From: Methanolinea sp. UBA473
GTDB lineage: Archaea; Halobacteriota; Methanomicrobia; Methanomicrobiales; Methanospirillaceae
DNA: 23,570 nt
Assembly: GCA_002509495.1 (NCBI GenBank)
Contig: DAEV01000043.1
Location: 347 to 23,916, forward strand
Reading direction: 5' to 3'
Within the stretch, counting starts at the first letter, position 1; every line of letters begins with the position of its first letter. This document shows positions 7,395 through 13,853 of this stretch, piece after piece. The notes below the pieces were generated by a model. It was given only the letters and a program-made list of their open reading frames with translations. It was not told where the DNA came from and did not search any database. The position numbers and the translations under genes are program-made.

Positions 7395-7715
7395 ATGGGT
7401 AGCGAGGTCTATCAGGCCCAGATATTGAAGAATTTCTTCGATACCATCACGGGGACCGACAGAAACCTGACACGCATCTACATGTGCGTGATCAGCATGG
7501 CGAAGCTGCGCATGGAGAAGCCGGAGAAGGTGACCTTCCTCATGGAGCAGCTGAAAAAGAGCAAGCAGCAGAGGGAACTCTCCATCGACATCCTGGATTA
7601 TATGTGTGATGTCGCGACCCGGCTCGAGCAGAACGCGGTGCAGACCGCATTCGGTGCCAGGGAGATCGGGGAGATCCTCCAGGACTTCAACAGCGTGAGC
7701 CTGGACTCTCTCTGA
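7395..7715 (+). CDS. Small alpha-helical hypothetical protein, unrecognised
   Basis: A 106-residue protein predicted mostly alpha-helical, with a basic middle (about 36-60: KLRMEKPEKV then QLKKSKQQR) and an acidic C-terminus ending SVSLDSL. It has no membrane segment and no zinc ligands (two isolated cysteines). The DYMCDVATRLEQN region (about 67-79) and regular hydrophobic spacing suggest a helical bundle, perhaps an adaptor or nucleic-acid-associated protein. I do not recognise the family. A consensus TATA box and lack of a ribosome-binding site point to strong near-leaderless expression. It is an isolated gene flanked by T-rich terminators. Confidence 0.7.
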   Translation: MGSEVYQAQILKNFFDTITGTDRNLTRIYMCVISMAKLRMEKPEKVTFLMEQLKKSKQQRELSIDILDYMCDVATRLEQNAVQTAFGAREIGEILQDFNSVSLDSL

Positions 7716-7789
7716 TTTTTTTAAAAAGAGAATGGCCCTGCCATTTTCACAGGAATGCTCTTGTAACGAGCGGGAGTCCTGTTCTTTTT
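7714..7789 (+). terminator. T-run and hairpins after the 106-residue hypothetical gene
   Basis: A run of seven T overlaps the stop codon. It is followed by the hairpin AATGGC-CCT-GCCATT (7731-7745) and a longer imperfect hairpin bounded by CAGGA/TCCTG (7750-7781), which leads into TTCTTTTT. This separates the gene from the convergent gene ending at 7788. Confidence 0.4.
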
Positions 7790-8258
7790 ATATGAGCCCG
7801 AGCGGTTCCCTGTAGGTCTCCAGGATCTGGAGGACGAAGTTCTGATGTTCGTCCAGGGACTGTCCGTCGTCGGGGGACTCCAGGTACGCTACGGCATAAA
7901 GAAGCACAAGCGCGTTTTCGAGTGTGTAGGTGTCTGCATTCAGGATCACATCGGGGGGTAGTACCACGGCCAGGTAGGCCTCGTCGGCCTGTGAGAATCT
8001 TACCTCCGAGAATGTGACACCTGCATTCTCCAGGAAAGCCGCCCGTTCCTTCACGATCTGAAGGGCGCGTTTCAGGGCCTGCTGCGCCCCGCTCTCGTTC
8101 AACCGGGACGCTGCCCGGTCCGCACTTGTGCGTGTCTTGACGTAGAGCCCGAATTTGAAGGAGAGCACCGCGGAGGCGATCTCATGGGCGGTATTCGGAT
8201 CGATATCCCGGAAGAACGGGGTGATCCGGTGGATATATTCATGCAGGAACTTTTCCAT
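7788..8258 (-). CDS. Hypothetical cytoplasmic protein, unrecognised
   Basis: A 156-residue soluble, largely alpha-helical acidic protein. A helical N-terminal half (about 1-80) includes FFRDIDPNTAHEIA and a basic helix KTRTSADRAASR. It is followed by a short beta-like stretch (VRFSQADEAYLAVVLPP, about 86-102) and further helices (LENALVLLYAVAYLES). No known domain is recognised. It has a good ribosome-binding site (GGAGGAATAAAGG before the ATG). It starts three bases after the stop of the upstream small membrane-protein gene, so the two are very likely one operon and may act together at the membrane. Confidence 0.7.
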   Translation of the reverse strand: MEKFLHEYIHRITPFFRDIDPNTAHEIASAVLSFKFGLYVKTRTSADRAASRLNESGAQQALKRALQIVKERAAFLENAGVTFSEVRFSQADEAYLAVVLPPDVILNADTYTLENALVLLYAVAYLESPDDGQSLDEHQNFVLQILETYREPLGLI

Positions 8259-8261
8259 CCT

Positions 8262-8603
8262 TTATTCCTCCCTGGACCGGTTGGCGTCCGAACTGGACCG
8301 GTAATGCAGCCTCACCACAAGGATGGTGATACTGGCAGAAAAAAGCACCTGGAGGAGGAGATTGGGGTTCATCTCCAGGGGCACGACGAAGATGATTACC
8401 ACACAAAGCGGCGCAAACAGCGCAACGATATCCCTCCGGGGTTTGATCCAGGCAAGGTAGTCCCGCAGGAACCCCCTTGCCACGCATCCCCGGTGGAAAC
8501 CGCCTGCATCCTGGATCAGGTGAAGCGACTCCAGGAGAACTGCAATGGCAATTCCCCATAAAGGAGACGATGGAGATTGCAGGAGAGTGATGCAATTCAT
8601 CAT
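8262..8603 (-). CDS. Small membrane protein, unrecognised
   Basis: A 113-residue protein with about three hydrophobic segments: roughly residues 12-29 (LWGIAIAVLLESLHLI), 56-75 (IVALFAPLCVVIIFVVPL) and 80-96 (LLLQVLFSASITILVV). The C-terminus is basic and polar. The frame stays open to 8690; I placed the start at the paired ATGs (8603/8600) because the very strong GGGGGGAGGG lies just upstream and the protein becomes hydrophobic immediately. The next in-frame ATG upstream (MGGGMMNC) would put the purine tract inside the gene. First gene of a two-gene operon with the 156-residue protein. Family unknown. Confidence 0.6.
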   Translation of the reverse strand: MMNCITLLQSPSSPLWGIAIAVLLESLHLIQDAGGFHRGCVARGFLRDYLAWIKPRRDIVALFAPLCVVIIFVVPLEMNPNLLLQVLFSASITILVVRLHYRSSSDANRSREE

Positions 8604-8759
8604 CCCTCCCCCCATTATACTGGTTGTCGCGGATCGCCATTCCTTAGGTCTCTCAAGTGGTTGGGGGATTTTATGAGAAAAAGGTTTCAATTCCTCTCTT
8701 TTGATAAGCGGGAATTTTTTACATCCCGGGCGGAGAACAGGCAGGCCGAATCATTCCTC

Positions 8760-8768
8760 ATGCTTTAT
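8760..8768 (+). promoter_or_regulatory. TATA-like box of the sugar nucleotidyltransferase gene
   Basis: gctttatgc is centred about 31 bases before ATG 8795, so transcription would begin only a few bases before the start codon. Weak support: position and AT content only. Confidence 0.3.
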
Positions 8769-8794
8769 GCGCAAAGAGGAAGAAACAGGATGCT

Positions 8795-9973
8795 ATGAAG
8801 GTGTGCATCATGTGCGGGGGTGAGGGAACCCGTCTCCGGCCCCTCACCTTCGAGCGCCCCAAACCCTGCATTCCTATCGTGAACCGCCCGTCCATCCAGC
8901 ACCTGGTCTCCCATCTCTCCAACCTTGGGTTCCGGGACATGGTCATGACGCTCGGGTACATGGGGGAGTCGATCGAGGAAGCCCTGGGCGACGGATCACT
9001 TTATGGGGCGGATATCACCTACGTGCACGAAAAGACGAAACTGGGGACTGCCGGAAGCGTCAAGAACGCCCAGAAACATCTCGACGGGCAGGAGTTCCTC
9101 GTGGTTGGAGGAGATCATGTCACGGACCTCAACCTGCTTGAGTTTTATCGCGAACACGCCCGGGATAAGCCGATCGTATCCATCGGGCTGATCAGCATCG
9201 ACGAGCCGGGGGAGTACGGCATCGCCGAGATCGATGTCTCGTTCCAGATCAAGCGGTTCAAGGAGAAGCCTGCCCCCGGAGAGATCTTTTCCAACCTCGC
9301 GAGCACCGGGATCTATGTCTGCAACCCGGAAATCTTTGACCACATCCCGCCGGGAAAAAGGTTTGATTTTGCACGAGATCTCTTCCCGCACCTGATGGAG
9401 AGCGGACACGTGTTGAAGGGATGGCTGGCAAGGGGCAACTGGACGGACGTAGGCAATCCTGCCTCCCTCCGGCAGGCTGAGCGATGGAAACTCCAGGAGA
9501 TCCCCTACACGAGCATACGAGGGGATCTCACCATCCGGGAATCCCAGATCCACGGCCCGGTCCAGCTCGGCACTTCATTCTCGATGGGGCTCAACTCCAG
9601 GCTGATCGGGCCGGTGGCAATCGGCGCCGGGACGTCCATCGGGGACAACGTGCTGATCGGGCCTTATACGAGCATCGGTGAGAACTGCCTGGTCAAGAGC
9701 CATGCGAAGATCTTCTCATCCTCGCTCTACAATCGCGTGATCGTGGGGAGGAATACCACGGTCTCGGGAAGCATCATCGACAACGATACGGTGGTAGGGG
9801 ACGACTGCAGCCTCGAGAACGATACGGTAATCGGCCCCCGTGTGGTGATGCGCAACCGCGTCGTGGTCCACTCGAGGACAAGGGTCTGGCCCGAGGTTGT
9901 CATTGCCGACGATACGGTGGTAAAAGAGCACGTGCTCAACGAGAAGTACGATATCCGCTGCGAGGGGTCCTAA
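8795..9973 (+). CDS. Sugar-1-phosphate nucleotidyltransferase (NDP-sugar pyrophosphorylase) with left-handed beta-helix
   Basis: A 392-residue cytoplasmic enzyme that couples a sugar 1-phosphate with an NTP to make an NDP-sugar, supplying glycan or glycolipid synthesis. The Rossmann-like domain (about 1-235) begins with the signature GGEGTRLRPLT (8-18), followed by RPKPCIPI, the metal-binding GGDHVTD block and FKEKP. The C-terminal ~150 residues contain hexapeptide repeats of a left-handed beta-helix (IGAGTSIGDNVLIGPYTSIG). The architecture matches GDP-mannose pyrophosphorylase or glucose-1-phosphate thymidylyltransferase families; the exact sugar cannot be told. Single gene; its stop overlaps the convergent CBS-ParB gene by four bases. 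Confidence 0.88.
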   Translation: MKVCIMCGGEGTRLRPLTFERPKPCIPIVNRPSIQHLVSHLSNLGFRDMVMTLGYMGESIEEALGDGSLYGADITYVHEKTKLGTAGSVKNAQKHLDGQEFLVVGGDHVTDLNLLEFYREHARDKPIVSIGLISIDEPGEYGIAEIDVSFQIKRFKEKPAPGEIFSNLASTGIYVCNPEIFDHIPPGKRFDFARDLFPHLMESGHVLKGWLARGNWTDVGNPASLRQAERWKLQEIPYTSIRGDLTIRESQIHGPVQLGTSFSMGLNSRLIGPVAIGAGTSIGDNVLIGPYTSIGENCLVKSHAKIFSSSLYNRVIVGRNTTVSGSIIDNDTVVGDDCSLENDTVIGPRVVMRNRVVVHSRTRVWPEVVIADDTVVKEHVLNEKYDIRCEGS

Positions 9974-9979
9974 CCCCTC
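9962..9979. terminator. Bidirectional hairpin spanning two convergent stop codons
   Basis: GAGGGGT-CCTA-ACCCCTC is a perfect 7-bp stem with a 4-base loop. It contains the stop codons of both the nucleotidyltransferase gene (971-973 of the 9000s) and the CBS-ParB gene (TAG at 9972-9970). T-rich sequence (TTTA) follows on the plus side. It is readable from either direction. Confidence 0.45.
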
Positions 9980-10755
9980 TTTACGAGCCGGTGCGTGATG
10001 GCCACCAGGGGGTGGCGGGCGTAATCGAGGACCTGGATATCGTCGAGAGTTCTCAGGTTCATCGCCCTGGCGGTCCGTTCCATCCCCAGCTCGATCTCCT
10101 CGTTCACCTGGATCACATACGCGTCCAGGGTCTTGATCCCAAGTTTCTTGGCAGCGATAGCCCTGTGGTGTCCATCGACCAGGATCAGCTTGCCCGGCCT
10201 CCGCACGACGATGAGAGGTTCCGCGAGCCCCTTCTTGATCTCGTACATCCTCCCCTCGAGTTCGTCCTCGTAGATCCGGGACTGGGTCGGGAGAAGCTTG
10301 TCGATGGGAACCACCTCCCGGGTAAGCTCGGGGTTGACGCCGTGCAGTTTCTTCAGGGTGGTGATAAAATTGAATACTTTTTCGGGGGAAACGTGCTCGA
10401 TCTGCGAGCGGATCACGTCTGTGTTGGAGATGATGCCGAGGAGCTGGTTCTGTTCGTCCACGACCGGCAGCTTCTGGATCCCGGAACGGAAGATCACCCG
10501 GGCTGCATCGTTGATGCTCATATCGGGATCGGCCACGATGAGGTGATCGGACATCACCTCCCTGATCGGGGTGGCCGGTGGGACCAGGAGAAGGTCACGG
10601 GCTGCGACATATCCCACCACCTCTTTTCCGTTCACGACGGGGAAGCCATCGTGTCCCGTCTTCTGGATCTTCTCCATGACCTCACGGACGGACCCCGAAA
10701 CGTCCAGGGTCACCACGTCGTAGGTCATGTAGTCCCTGACCTTCTTCTTCTCCAT
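9970..10755 (-). CDS. CBS-domain pair fused to a ParB/Srx-fold domain
   Basis: A 261-residue cytoplasmic protein. Two CBS motifs (about 5-58 and 62-118; VRDYMTYDVVTLD, IREVMSDHLIVAD, GIISNTDVIR) would bind adenine nucleotides or S-adenosylmethionine as a sensor. A linker (120-145) leads to a ParB/sulfiredoxin-fold domain (about 147-220) with VPIDKLLPTQ, AEPLIVVRR and the nucleotide-binding motif DGHHR (194-198). It has no DNA-binding HTH, so it is unlikely to be a true partition protein. The ParB-like domain resembles archaeal SerK, an ADP-dependent free-serine kinase, which is an inference. It lies downstream of hsp20 after a hairpin, with a GGGATGG purine tract before the ATG. Confidence 0.8.
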   Translation of the reverse strand: MEKKKVRDYMTYDVVTLDVSGSVREVMEKIQKTGHDGFPVVNGKEVVGYVAARDLLLVPPATPIREVMSDHLIVADPDMSINDAARVIFRSGIQKLPVVDEQNQLLGIISNTDVIRSQIEHVSPEKVFNFITTLKKLHGVNPELTREVVPIDKLLPTQSRIYEDELEGRMYEIKKGLAEPLIVVRRPGKLILVDGHHRAIAAKKLGIKTLDAYVIQVNEEIELGMERTARAMNLRTLDDIQVLDYARHPLVAITHRLVKRG

Positions 10756-10769
10756 CCATCCCAGATTTG

Positions 10770-10789
10770 GGCTTCAACCACTTGAAGCC
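10770..10789 (-). terminator. Hairpin between hsp20 and the CBS-ParB gene
   Basis: Perfect 8-bp arms GGCTTCAA and TTGAAGCC surround a 4-base loop, 19 bases downstream of the hsp20 stop and about 15 bases before the next ATG. It may terminate hsp20 mRNA or shape the leader of the downstream gene. Confidence 0.45.
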
Positions 10790-10807
10790 ATCGGAAATCC
10801 GGACCGT

Positions 10808-11278
10808 TTATTCAATTTTAATTTTTTTGCCCCGTTCCTCGGGGGATTTTTTCAGCCGGATCTCGAGGACTCCGTTCTTGAACGTCGCGGTCGCCCCTTT
10901 GTCGGTCACGTCGTGGGGAAGGGGGACCGTGCGGCTCATATTCCCGTACATTCTTTCCCGTACGTAGAATCCTTCCTCCTTCTCTTCCTTCTCGGCCTTT
11001 CGCTCGGACATGATCTCGAGGGTGTCAGGGGACACGAGCGACAGCGAGATGTCTTCCCGTTCGATCCCCGGGAGGTCGGCCACCACAAGCACTTCGTCTT
11101 CGTGGTCCCGTACGTCCACCCGGAATTCACCTTTGATTGCCGGGAGCATCCGGTCCGTGAAACCTCCGGCAGGCAGCATCCGGGAGCCGGGTCCCCACAG
11201 CCGGCTCTCCATTTCGTTCATCATCTCCTCGAAGTCGCGGATTGTCCAGCCGAAAGGATATCTCCTTCGCATTGCCAT
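10808..11278 (-). CDS. hsp20: Small heat shock protein, Hsp20/alpha-crystallin family
   Basis: A 156-residue ATP-independent chaperone that binds unfolding proteins as large oligomers. The N-terminal arm (about 1-50) contains YPFGWTIRDFEEMMNEM. The alpha-crystallin domain spans about 55-145, with FRVDVRDHEDEVLVVADLPGI, the loop ERMYGNMSRTVPLP, and the conserved A-x-x-x-N-G-V-L motif (ATFKNGVLEI, about 134-143). The tail is basic (KKSPEERGKKIKIE). I chose ATG 11278 because GAGGTG lies seven bases upstream; an in-frame ATG at 11296 would bury that site. A TATA box (11338-11350) and a palindrome at the predicted transcription start suggest regulated expression. Confidence 0.92.
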   Translation of the reverse strand: MAMRRRYPFGWTIRDFEEMMNEMESRLWGPGSRMLPAGGFTDRMLPAIKGEFRVDVRDHEDEVLVVADLPGIEREDISLSLVSPDTLEIMSERKAEKEEKEEGFYVRERMYGNMSRTVPLPHDVTDKGATATFKNGVLEIRLKKSPEERGKKIKIE

Positions 11279-11296
11279 ATTCGAACACCTCTTCAT

Positions 11297-11350
11297 CCAC
11301 CTTGAAGGGTGGACTACCCTTTAGTTAGTAATTATTGTATTTAAATATAT
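11297..11350 (-). promoter_or_regulatory. hsp20 promoter with overlapping palindromes
   Basis: Minus-strand TATA box atatatttaaata (11338-11350) predicts a start near 11318. A perfect 6-bp inverted repeat AAGGGT-GGACT-ACCCTT (11305-11321) covers that point. An overlapping near-repeat CCACC/GGGTGG lies at 11297-11312. Placement at the transcription start is typical of a repressor operator; alternative RNA hairpins in the leader are also possible. Confidence 0.45.
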
Positions 11351-11426
11351 GTGTTCCCGGCGAACCCTGAAAACACGACGGAAGGATATGTAATGTTTAT
11401 TTTCCGGAAACACCAATTGAAAAGGA

Positions 11427-12140
11427 ATGAGCGTACAGGGAAAATCGAAAGGAAAAAAGCAATCCTCCTCCTCCAAATGGACCGCGAAGAAAATAGGGAT
11501 CGTGGTGATAGGAGTCGGATTCGTCATCATCATGATCGTAAGTTCCCTGGGCATGGGCTGGCTGACCACGATGAAGCCCGCACAGACAGGGGACAATGTG
11601 TACGTCGGGATGACCTTCTATGACGGAATGGATCGCACGGTGCTGACTACCAACCAGCGTATTTTTAATACCAGCACCGAGAAGGGAGAGGTCGTATGGT
11701 GGGTTCCCTCCTACATGGGATTCCGTGTGAACACCACCACGGCGAAGGAGATCAACCCGGTCACGGTATTCAATTACTTTTACGGGGAGGCCAATTACGC
11801 ACTCTTCGCCCCCGAAGTGAACCAGATCTCTGAGGAAGTCCTCGGGATGAAGGAAGGGGAGACCCGGAAGGTCGTACTCGTCCAGCAGCCGGGCTACCAG
11901 AGGGAGATGACCGTTGAGGAGTTCGAGGGCATCGGGGGCAACTTCACCAGAGCCCAGGTGGGAGAGCAGATCATTCTGGCGTTCACCATGGAGCCTTCGA
12001 TCAGCGTGGAGGATAACAACAGCACGCAGCAGTACGTGATCCGCACCGGGTACGTCACCGCCAAGGGAGACGAGGGGGTCATCGTGAACTACGGTTATCC
12101 CAGGGTGGATGTCAGCCTCGTCAGCATCGGGGCCGCCTGA
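11427..12140 (+). CDS. Membrane-anchored, degenerate FKBP/SlyD-like protein
   Basis: A 237-residue protein with a basic, Ser-rich N-terminus and one membrane segment (about 22-43), so the bulk probably lies outside the cytoplasm. After it, AQTGDNVYVGMTFYDGMDRTV (52 onward), FNTSTEKGE, EEVLGMKEGETRKVVLV (about 135-151) and the C-terminal block GVIVNYGYPRVDVSLVSI follow the order of archaeal long FKBPs with a flap insert. The family's NHPLAG-type signature is replaced by NYGYPRV, and the active-site aromatics are not clear, so prolyl isomerase activity is doubtful; a folding-helper or binding role is possible. AAAGGA sits close before the ATG. A hairpin follows the stop. Confidence 0.6.
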   Translation: MSVQGKSKGKKQSSSSKWTAKKIGIVVIGVGFVIIMIVSSLGMGWLTTMKPAQTGDNVYVGMTFYDGMDRTVLTTNQRIFNTSTEKGEVVWWVPSYMGFRVNTTTAKEINPVTVFNYFYGEANYALFAPEVNQISEEVLGMKEGETRKVVLVQQPGYQREMTVEEFEGIGGNFTRAQVGEQIILAFTMEPSISVEDNNSTQQYVIRTGYVTAKGDEGVIVNYGYPRVDVSLVSIGAA

Positions 12141-12161
12141 ACTGCAACGGGAGAAATCCCC

Positions 12162-12184
12162 TGAACATGGCCCCCCCATGTTCA
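12162..12184 (+). terminator. Hairpin after the FKBP-like gene
   Basis: Perfect 9-bp stem TGAACATGG/CCATGTTCA with a CCCCC loop, 21 bases after the stop codon. No strong T-run follows directly. Confidence 0.5.
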
Positions 12185-12222
12185 TTCCCCTGTAGGTTTG
12201 TGTTTTGAGAGGAGCCCTGTGG

Positions 12223-12246
12223 TTTTTTTATAGAGGGGCCCCCTCT
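12223..12246 (+). promoter_or_regulatory. TATA box and palindrome upstream of the thioredoxin-like gene
   Basis: ttttttata (12224-12232) lies about 30 bases before ATG 12258. It is followed immediately by the 15-base palindrome AGAGGGG-C-CCCCTCT (12232-12246). A palindrome between TATA box and start is a candidate repressor site. Confidence 0.45.
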
Positions 12247-12257
12247 CCCTCTTTAGC

Positions 12258-12518
12258 ATGGCGTTGAGAGTGATGTATTTCTTCCAGGACGGCTGCATGG
12301 CCTGCCACGAGCAGGAACCGATCCTTGGAGAGGTGGAAAAGACGTACCAGATCCGGGCGGAGCGGATCAATCCTTTAAAAGAGCGTGCCTATATCGGGGA
12401 ATACGACCTGTCGGTCACCCCGACCATTCTCCTTATCAGGGACGGAACCGTGGTCCGCAGGTTCGAAGGGGTGGTGCACCGCGAACGGCTGGAGGACGCG
12501 ATCAGGGAGTTCTCCTAG
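12258..12518 (+). CDS. Small thioredoxin/glutaredoxin-fold protein
   Basis: An 86-residue minimal thioredoxin-fold redox protein. It begins with a beta strand (LRVMYFFQ) leading to the active-site motif CMAC (Cys13, Cys16). The cis-proline loop is TPT (54-56), followed by the strand ILLIRDG and a C-terminal helix. The length matches archaeal mini-thioredoxins rather than full-length thioredoxin (about 105). The likely role is dithiol-disulfide exchange in the cytoplasm; partner and reductase are not nearby. Predicted near-leaderless. Its TAG overlaps the stop of the convergent zinc-finger gene. Confidence 0.82.
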   Translation: MALRVMYFFQDGCMACHEQEPILGEVEKTYQIRAERINPLKERAYIGEYDLSVTPTILLIRDGTVVRRFEGVVHRERLEDAIREFS

Positions 12519-13096
12519 CGGGGGTAGGCAAAGATCCTCTTGATCGTCCGGGCCTCCGCCTTCCCCCCGCCGTGGCGGAGCATCGCACCGTTCCGAATCT
12601 TGATCCTGGAGATCCGGAACCTCCTCGAACCGGTCTTGTAGATCTCTCCCACCACGAACGGTTCTTCCCCGGGAACCTGGAGATAGAGCGGGGTGGTTGT
12701 CCTTCCGTCATGGAGGGAGACCCGGACCACCACTTCCTCCACCTTCCTTGTCCAGAGTGCAGAGATATCGGTTGCCCGTGCTTTTTTCACGCGCCGGGGG
12801 CCGATCTCGATCGCGGTCACTTCCACACCCACGAAGTCGTCCCCGCATTCCGCAACGTAATGATCTCCGAGACGGCAGATCTCTTCGGGGGCGATCTCCA
12901 CCTGGCAGACCCGGGAGGTATCCTCTTCGCTCACGATGGCCTTGACGCGGACCAGAGGCTCCTCGGGAGGCTCGGTGACCTTGTGCACCTGCCCGCACTC
13001 CGTGCATCGGGCCAGGATTTTCCTCCCCCGGGATAGGATCTCGTGCCGGGTCTCTGCTGCACACTCCGGGCAGATAAATTCCTCTTCGTTTTCCAT
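12515..13096 (-). CDS. HVO_0476-family zinc-finger protein
   Basis: A 193-residue archaeal protein with an N-terminal zinc ribbon, CPEC at Cys9/Cys12 and CTEC at Cys31/Cys34. Beta-rich domains follow (VRVKAIVSEEDTSRVCQVEI, then DDFVGVEVTAIEIG), and the C-terminus is strongly basic (RRFRISRIKIRNG, KAEARTIKRIFAYPR). The pattern fits the archaeal HVO_0476 family; a nucleic-acid or translation link is plausible but unproven. The frame stays open to 13192, but the ribbon starts right after the ATG at 13096, which I chose. It is convergent with the thioredoxin-like gene and divergent from the DUF371 gene. Confidence 0.8.
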   Translation of the reverse strand: MENEEEFICPECAAETRHEILSRGRKILARCTECGQVHKVTEPPEEPLVRVKAIVSEEDTSRVCQVEIAPEEICRLGDHYVAECGDDFVGVEVTAIEIGPRRVKKARATDISALWTRKVEEVVVRVSLHDGRTTTPLYLQVPGEEPFVVGEIYKTGSRRFRISRIKIRNGAMLRHGGGKAEARTIKRIFAYPR

Positions 13097-13228
13097 CGAT
13101 ATGCCTGCCCTGGATATTGGGACCGGGGAAGAGAAAAATGCTGCCCGGGTCCCGGCAACCTTTGGGCCGGCAGCAATCGCACCGCAGCACACCTATACCT
13201 GCAACTCCTAATTTGTTGCGATCGAACG

Positions 13229-13657
13229 ATGAGGGAAGCCAGGGAACGGATCGTTGCACGGGGGCACCGCCTTGTTCTGGGTCTGCACCCTACAACCTTC
13301 GAGATTACGAAGGAAGAGGAGCTCACTCCCCAGGGGGACTGCATCATCGGGGTGGGGGCGGACAAGGGTCCCGCCGACCTCTCGATGGAATTCAGGGAGT
13401 TGATGGCCCGGGACGACGCCATCCTCCTCACGCGCCTTTCCTGCGGGGAGACGGAAGTCGAGGTGAGGGCAAGGGGGTCATCAGGTCTGGCCTATACCCA
13501 TCCCACCGACCTGGTCTGGAGAAGGAGCACGTATACCTGCGGGCGGACAATGGCGATCCGGGCCGACCGGACCGCACGCTCCCTGCCGAGGGAGTTGATG
13601 GAGTCTCTCCGGGAAGGCCGACCGCTGATCGTGGATCTCAGGGTGACTGTGCCCTGA
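13229..13657 (+). CDS. DUF371 family protein
   Basis: A 142-residue archaeal protein of the DUF371 family. Family-like blocks include an N-terminal ARGHRLVLGLHPTTFEITKE (about 10-29), the central CIIGVGADKGPADLS, and DAILLTRLSCGETEVEVRARGS, ending in LREGRPLIVDLRV. The fold is predicted alpha/beta without a membrane segment. Function unknown. The frame is open from 13043, but ATG 13229 gives the family length and start. The upstream tatacct (about 13193) is slightly far for a leaderless start. It is convergent with xseB, 13 bases apart. Confidence 0.78.
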   Translation: MREARERIVARGHRLVLGLHPTTFEITKEEELTPQGDCIIGVGADKGPADLSMEFRELMARDDAILLTRLSCGETEVEVRARGSSGLAYTHPTDLVWRRSTYTCGRTMAIRADRTARSLPRELMESLREGRPLIVDLRVTVP

Positions 13658-13678
13658 TGGGAAGGATCGATCAGTCAC
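13643..13678. terminator. Inverted repeat between convergent DUF371 and xseB
   Basis: Perfect 7-bp arms GTGACTG (13643-13649) and CAGTCAC (13672-13678) bracket both stop codons with a 22-base loop that includes CCC-TGAT-GGG and the palindrome GATCGATC. The position suggests a bidirectional 3'-end element. Confidence 0.35.
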
Positions 13679-13853
13679 GCCCGAGCATTGTGATCTTCAG
13701 TTCGGCCGAGGCGAGAACCTCCTCCGCCTGCCGGATCAGCACCGCCCCCCGTTCGTAAAGGACGATCGCGTCGTCGAGTCCCGTATCCCGGTCCTCGATC
13801 TTCTGTAGTATCTCTTTTAATTCTTTCATCAGGTCTTCATACTTCTGGGTCAT
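13671..13853 (-). CDS. xseB: Exodeoxyribonuclease VII small subunit
   Basis: A 60-residue helical hairpin protein. The family pattern is clear: YEDLMKELKEILQKIE, then LDDAIVLYERGAVLIRQAEEVL, then AELKITML. Several copies bind each XseA and are needed for ExoVII activity. A near-consensus ribosome-binding site (GAGGTGA) lies just before the ATG, inside the end of xseA. The two reading frames overlap by 17 bases, so the subunits are translationally coupled. ExoVII is a bacterial-type enzyme, present in some methanogens. Confidence 0.92.
   Translation of the reverse strand: MTQKYEDLMKELKEILQKIEDRDTGLDDAIVLYERGAVLIRQAEEVLASAELKITMLGRD

Noticed and set aside
9991..10785. Plus-strand frame opposite the CBS-ParB gene
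   Set aside because: The product is His/Asp-rich and mirrors clear CBS and ParB-like motifs on the other strand.
11397..12185. Antisense frame opposite the FKBP-like gene
   Set aside because: The plus-strand frame has a membrane anchor, family blocks and a ribosome-binding site; the antisense product is Asp/His/Gly-rich and featureless.
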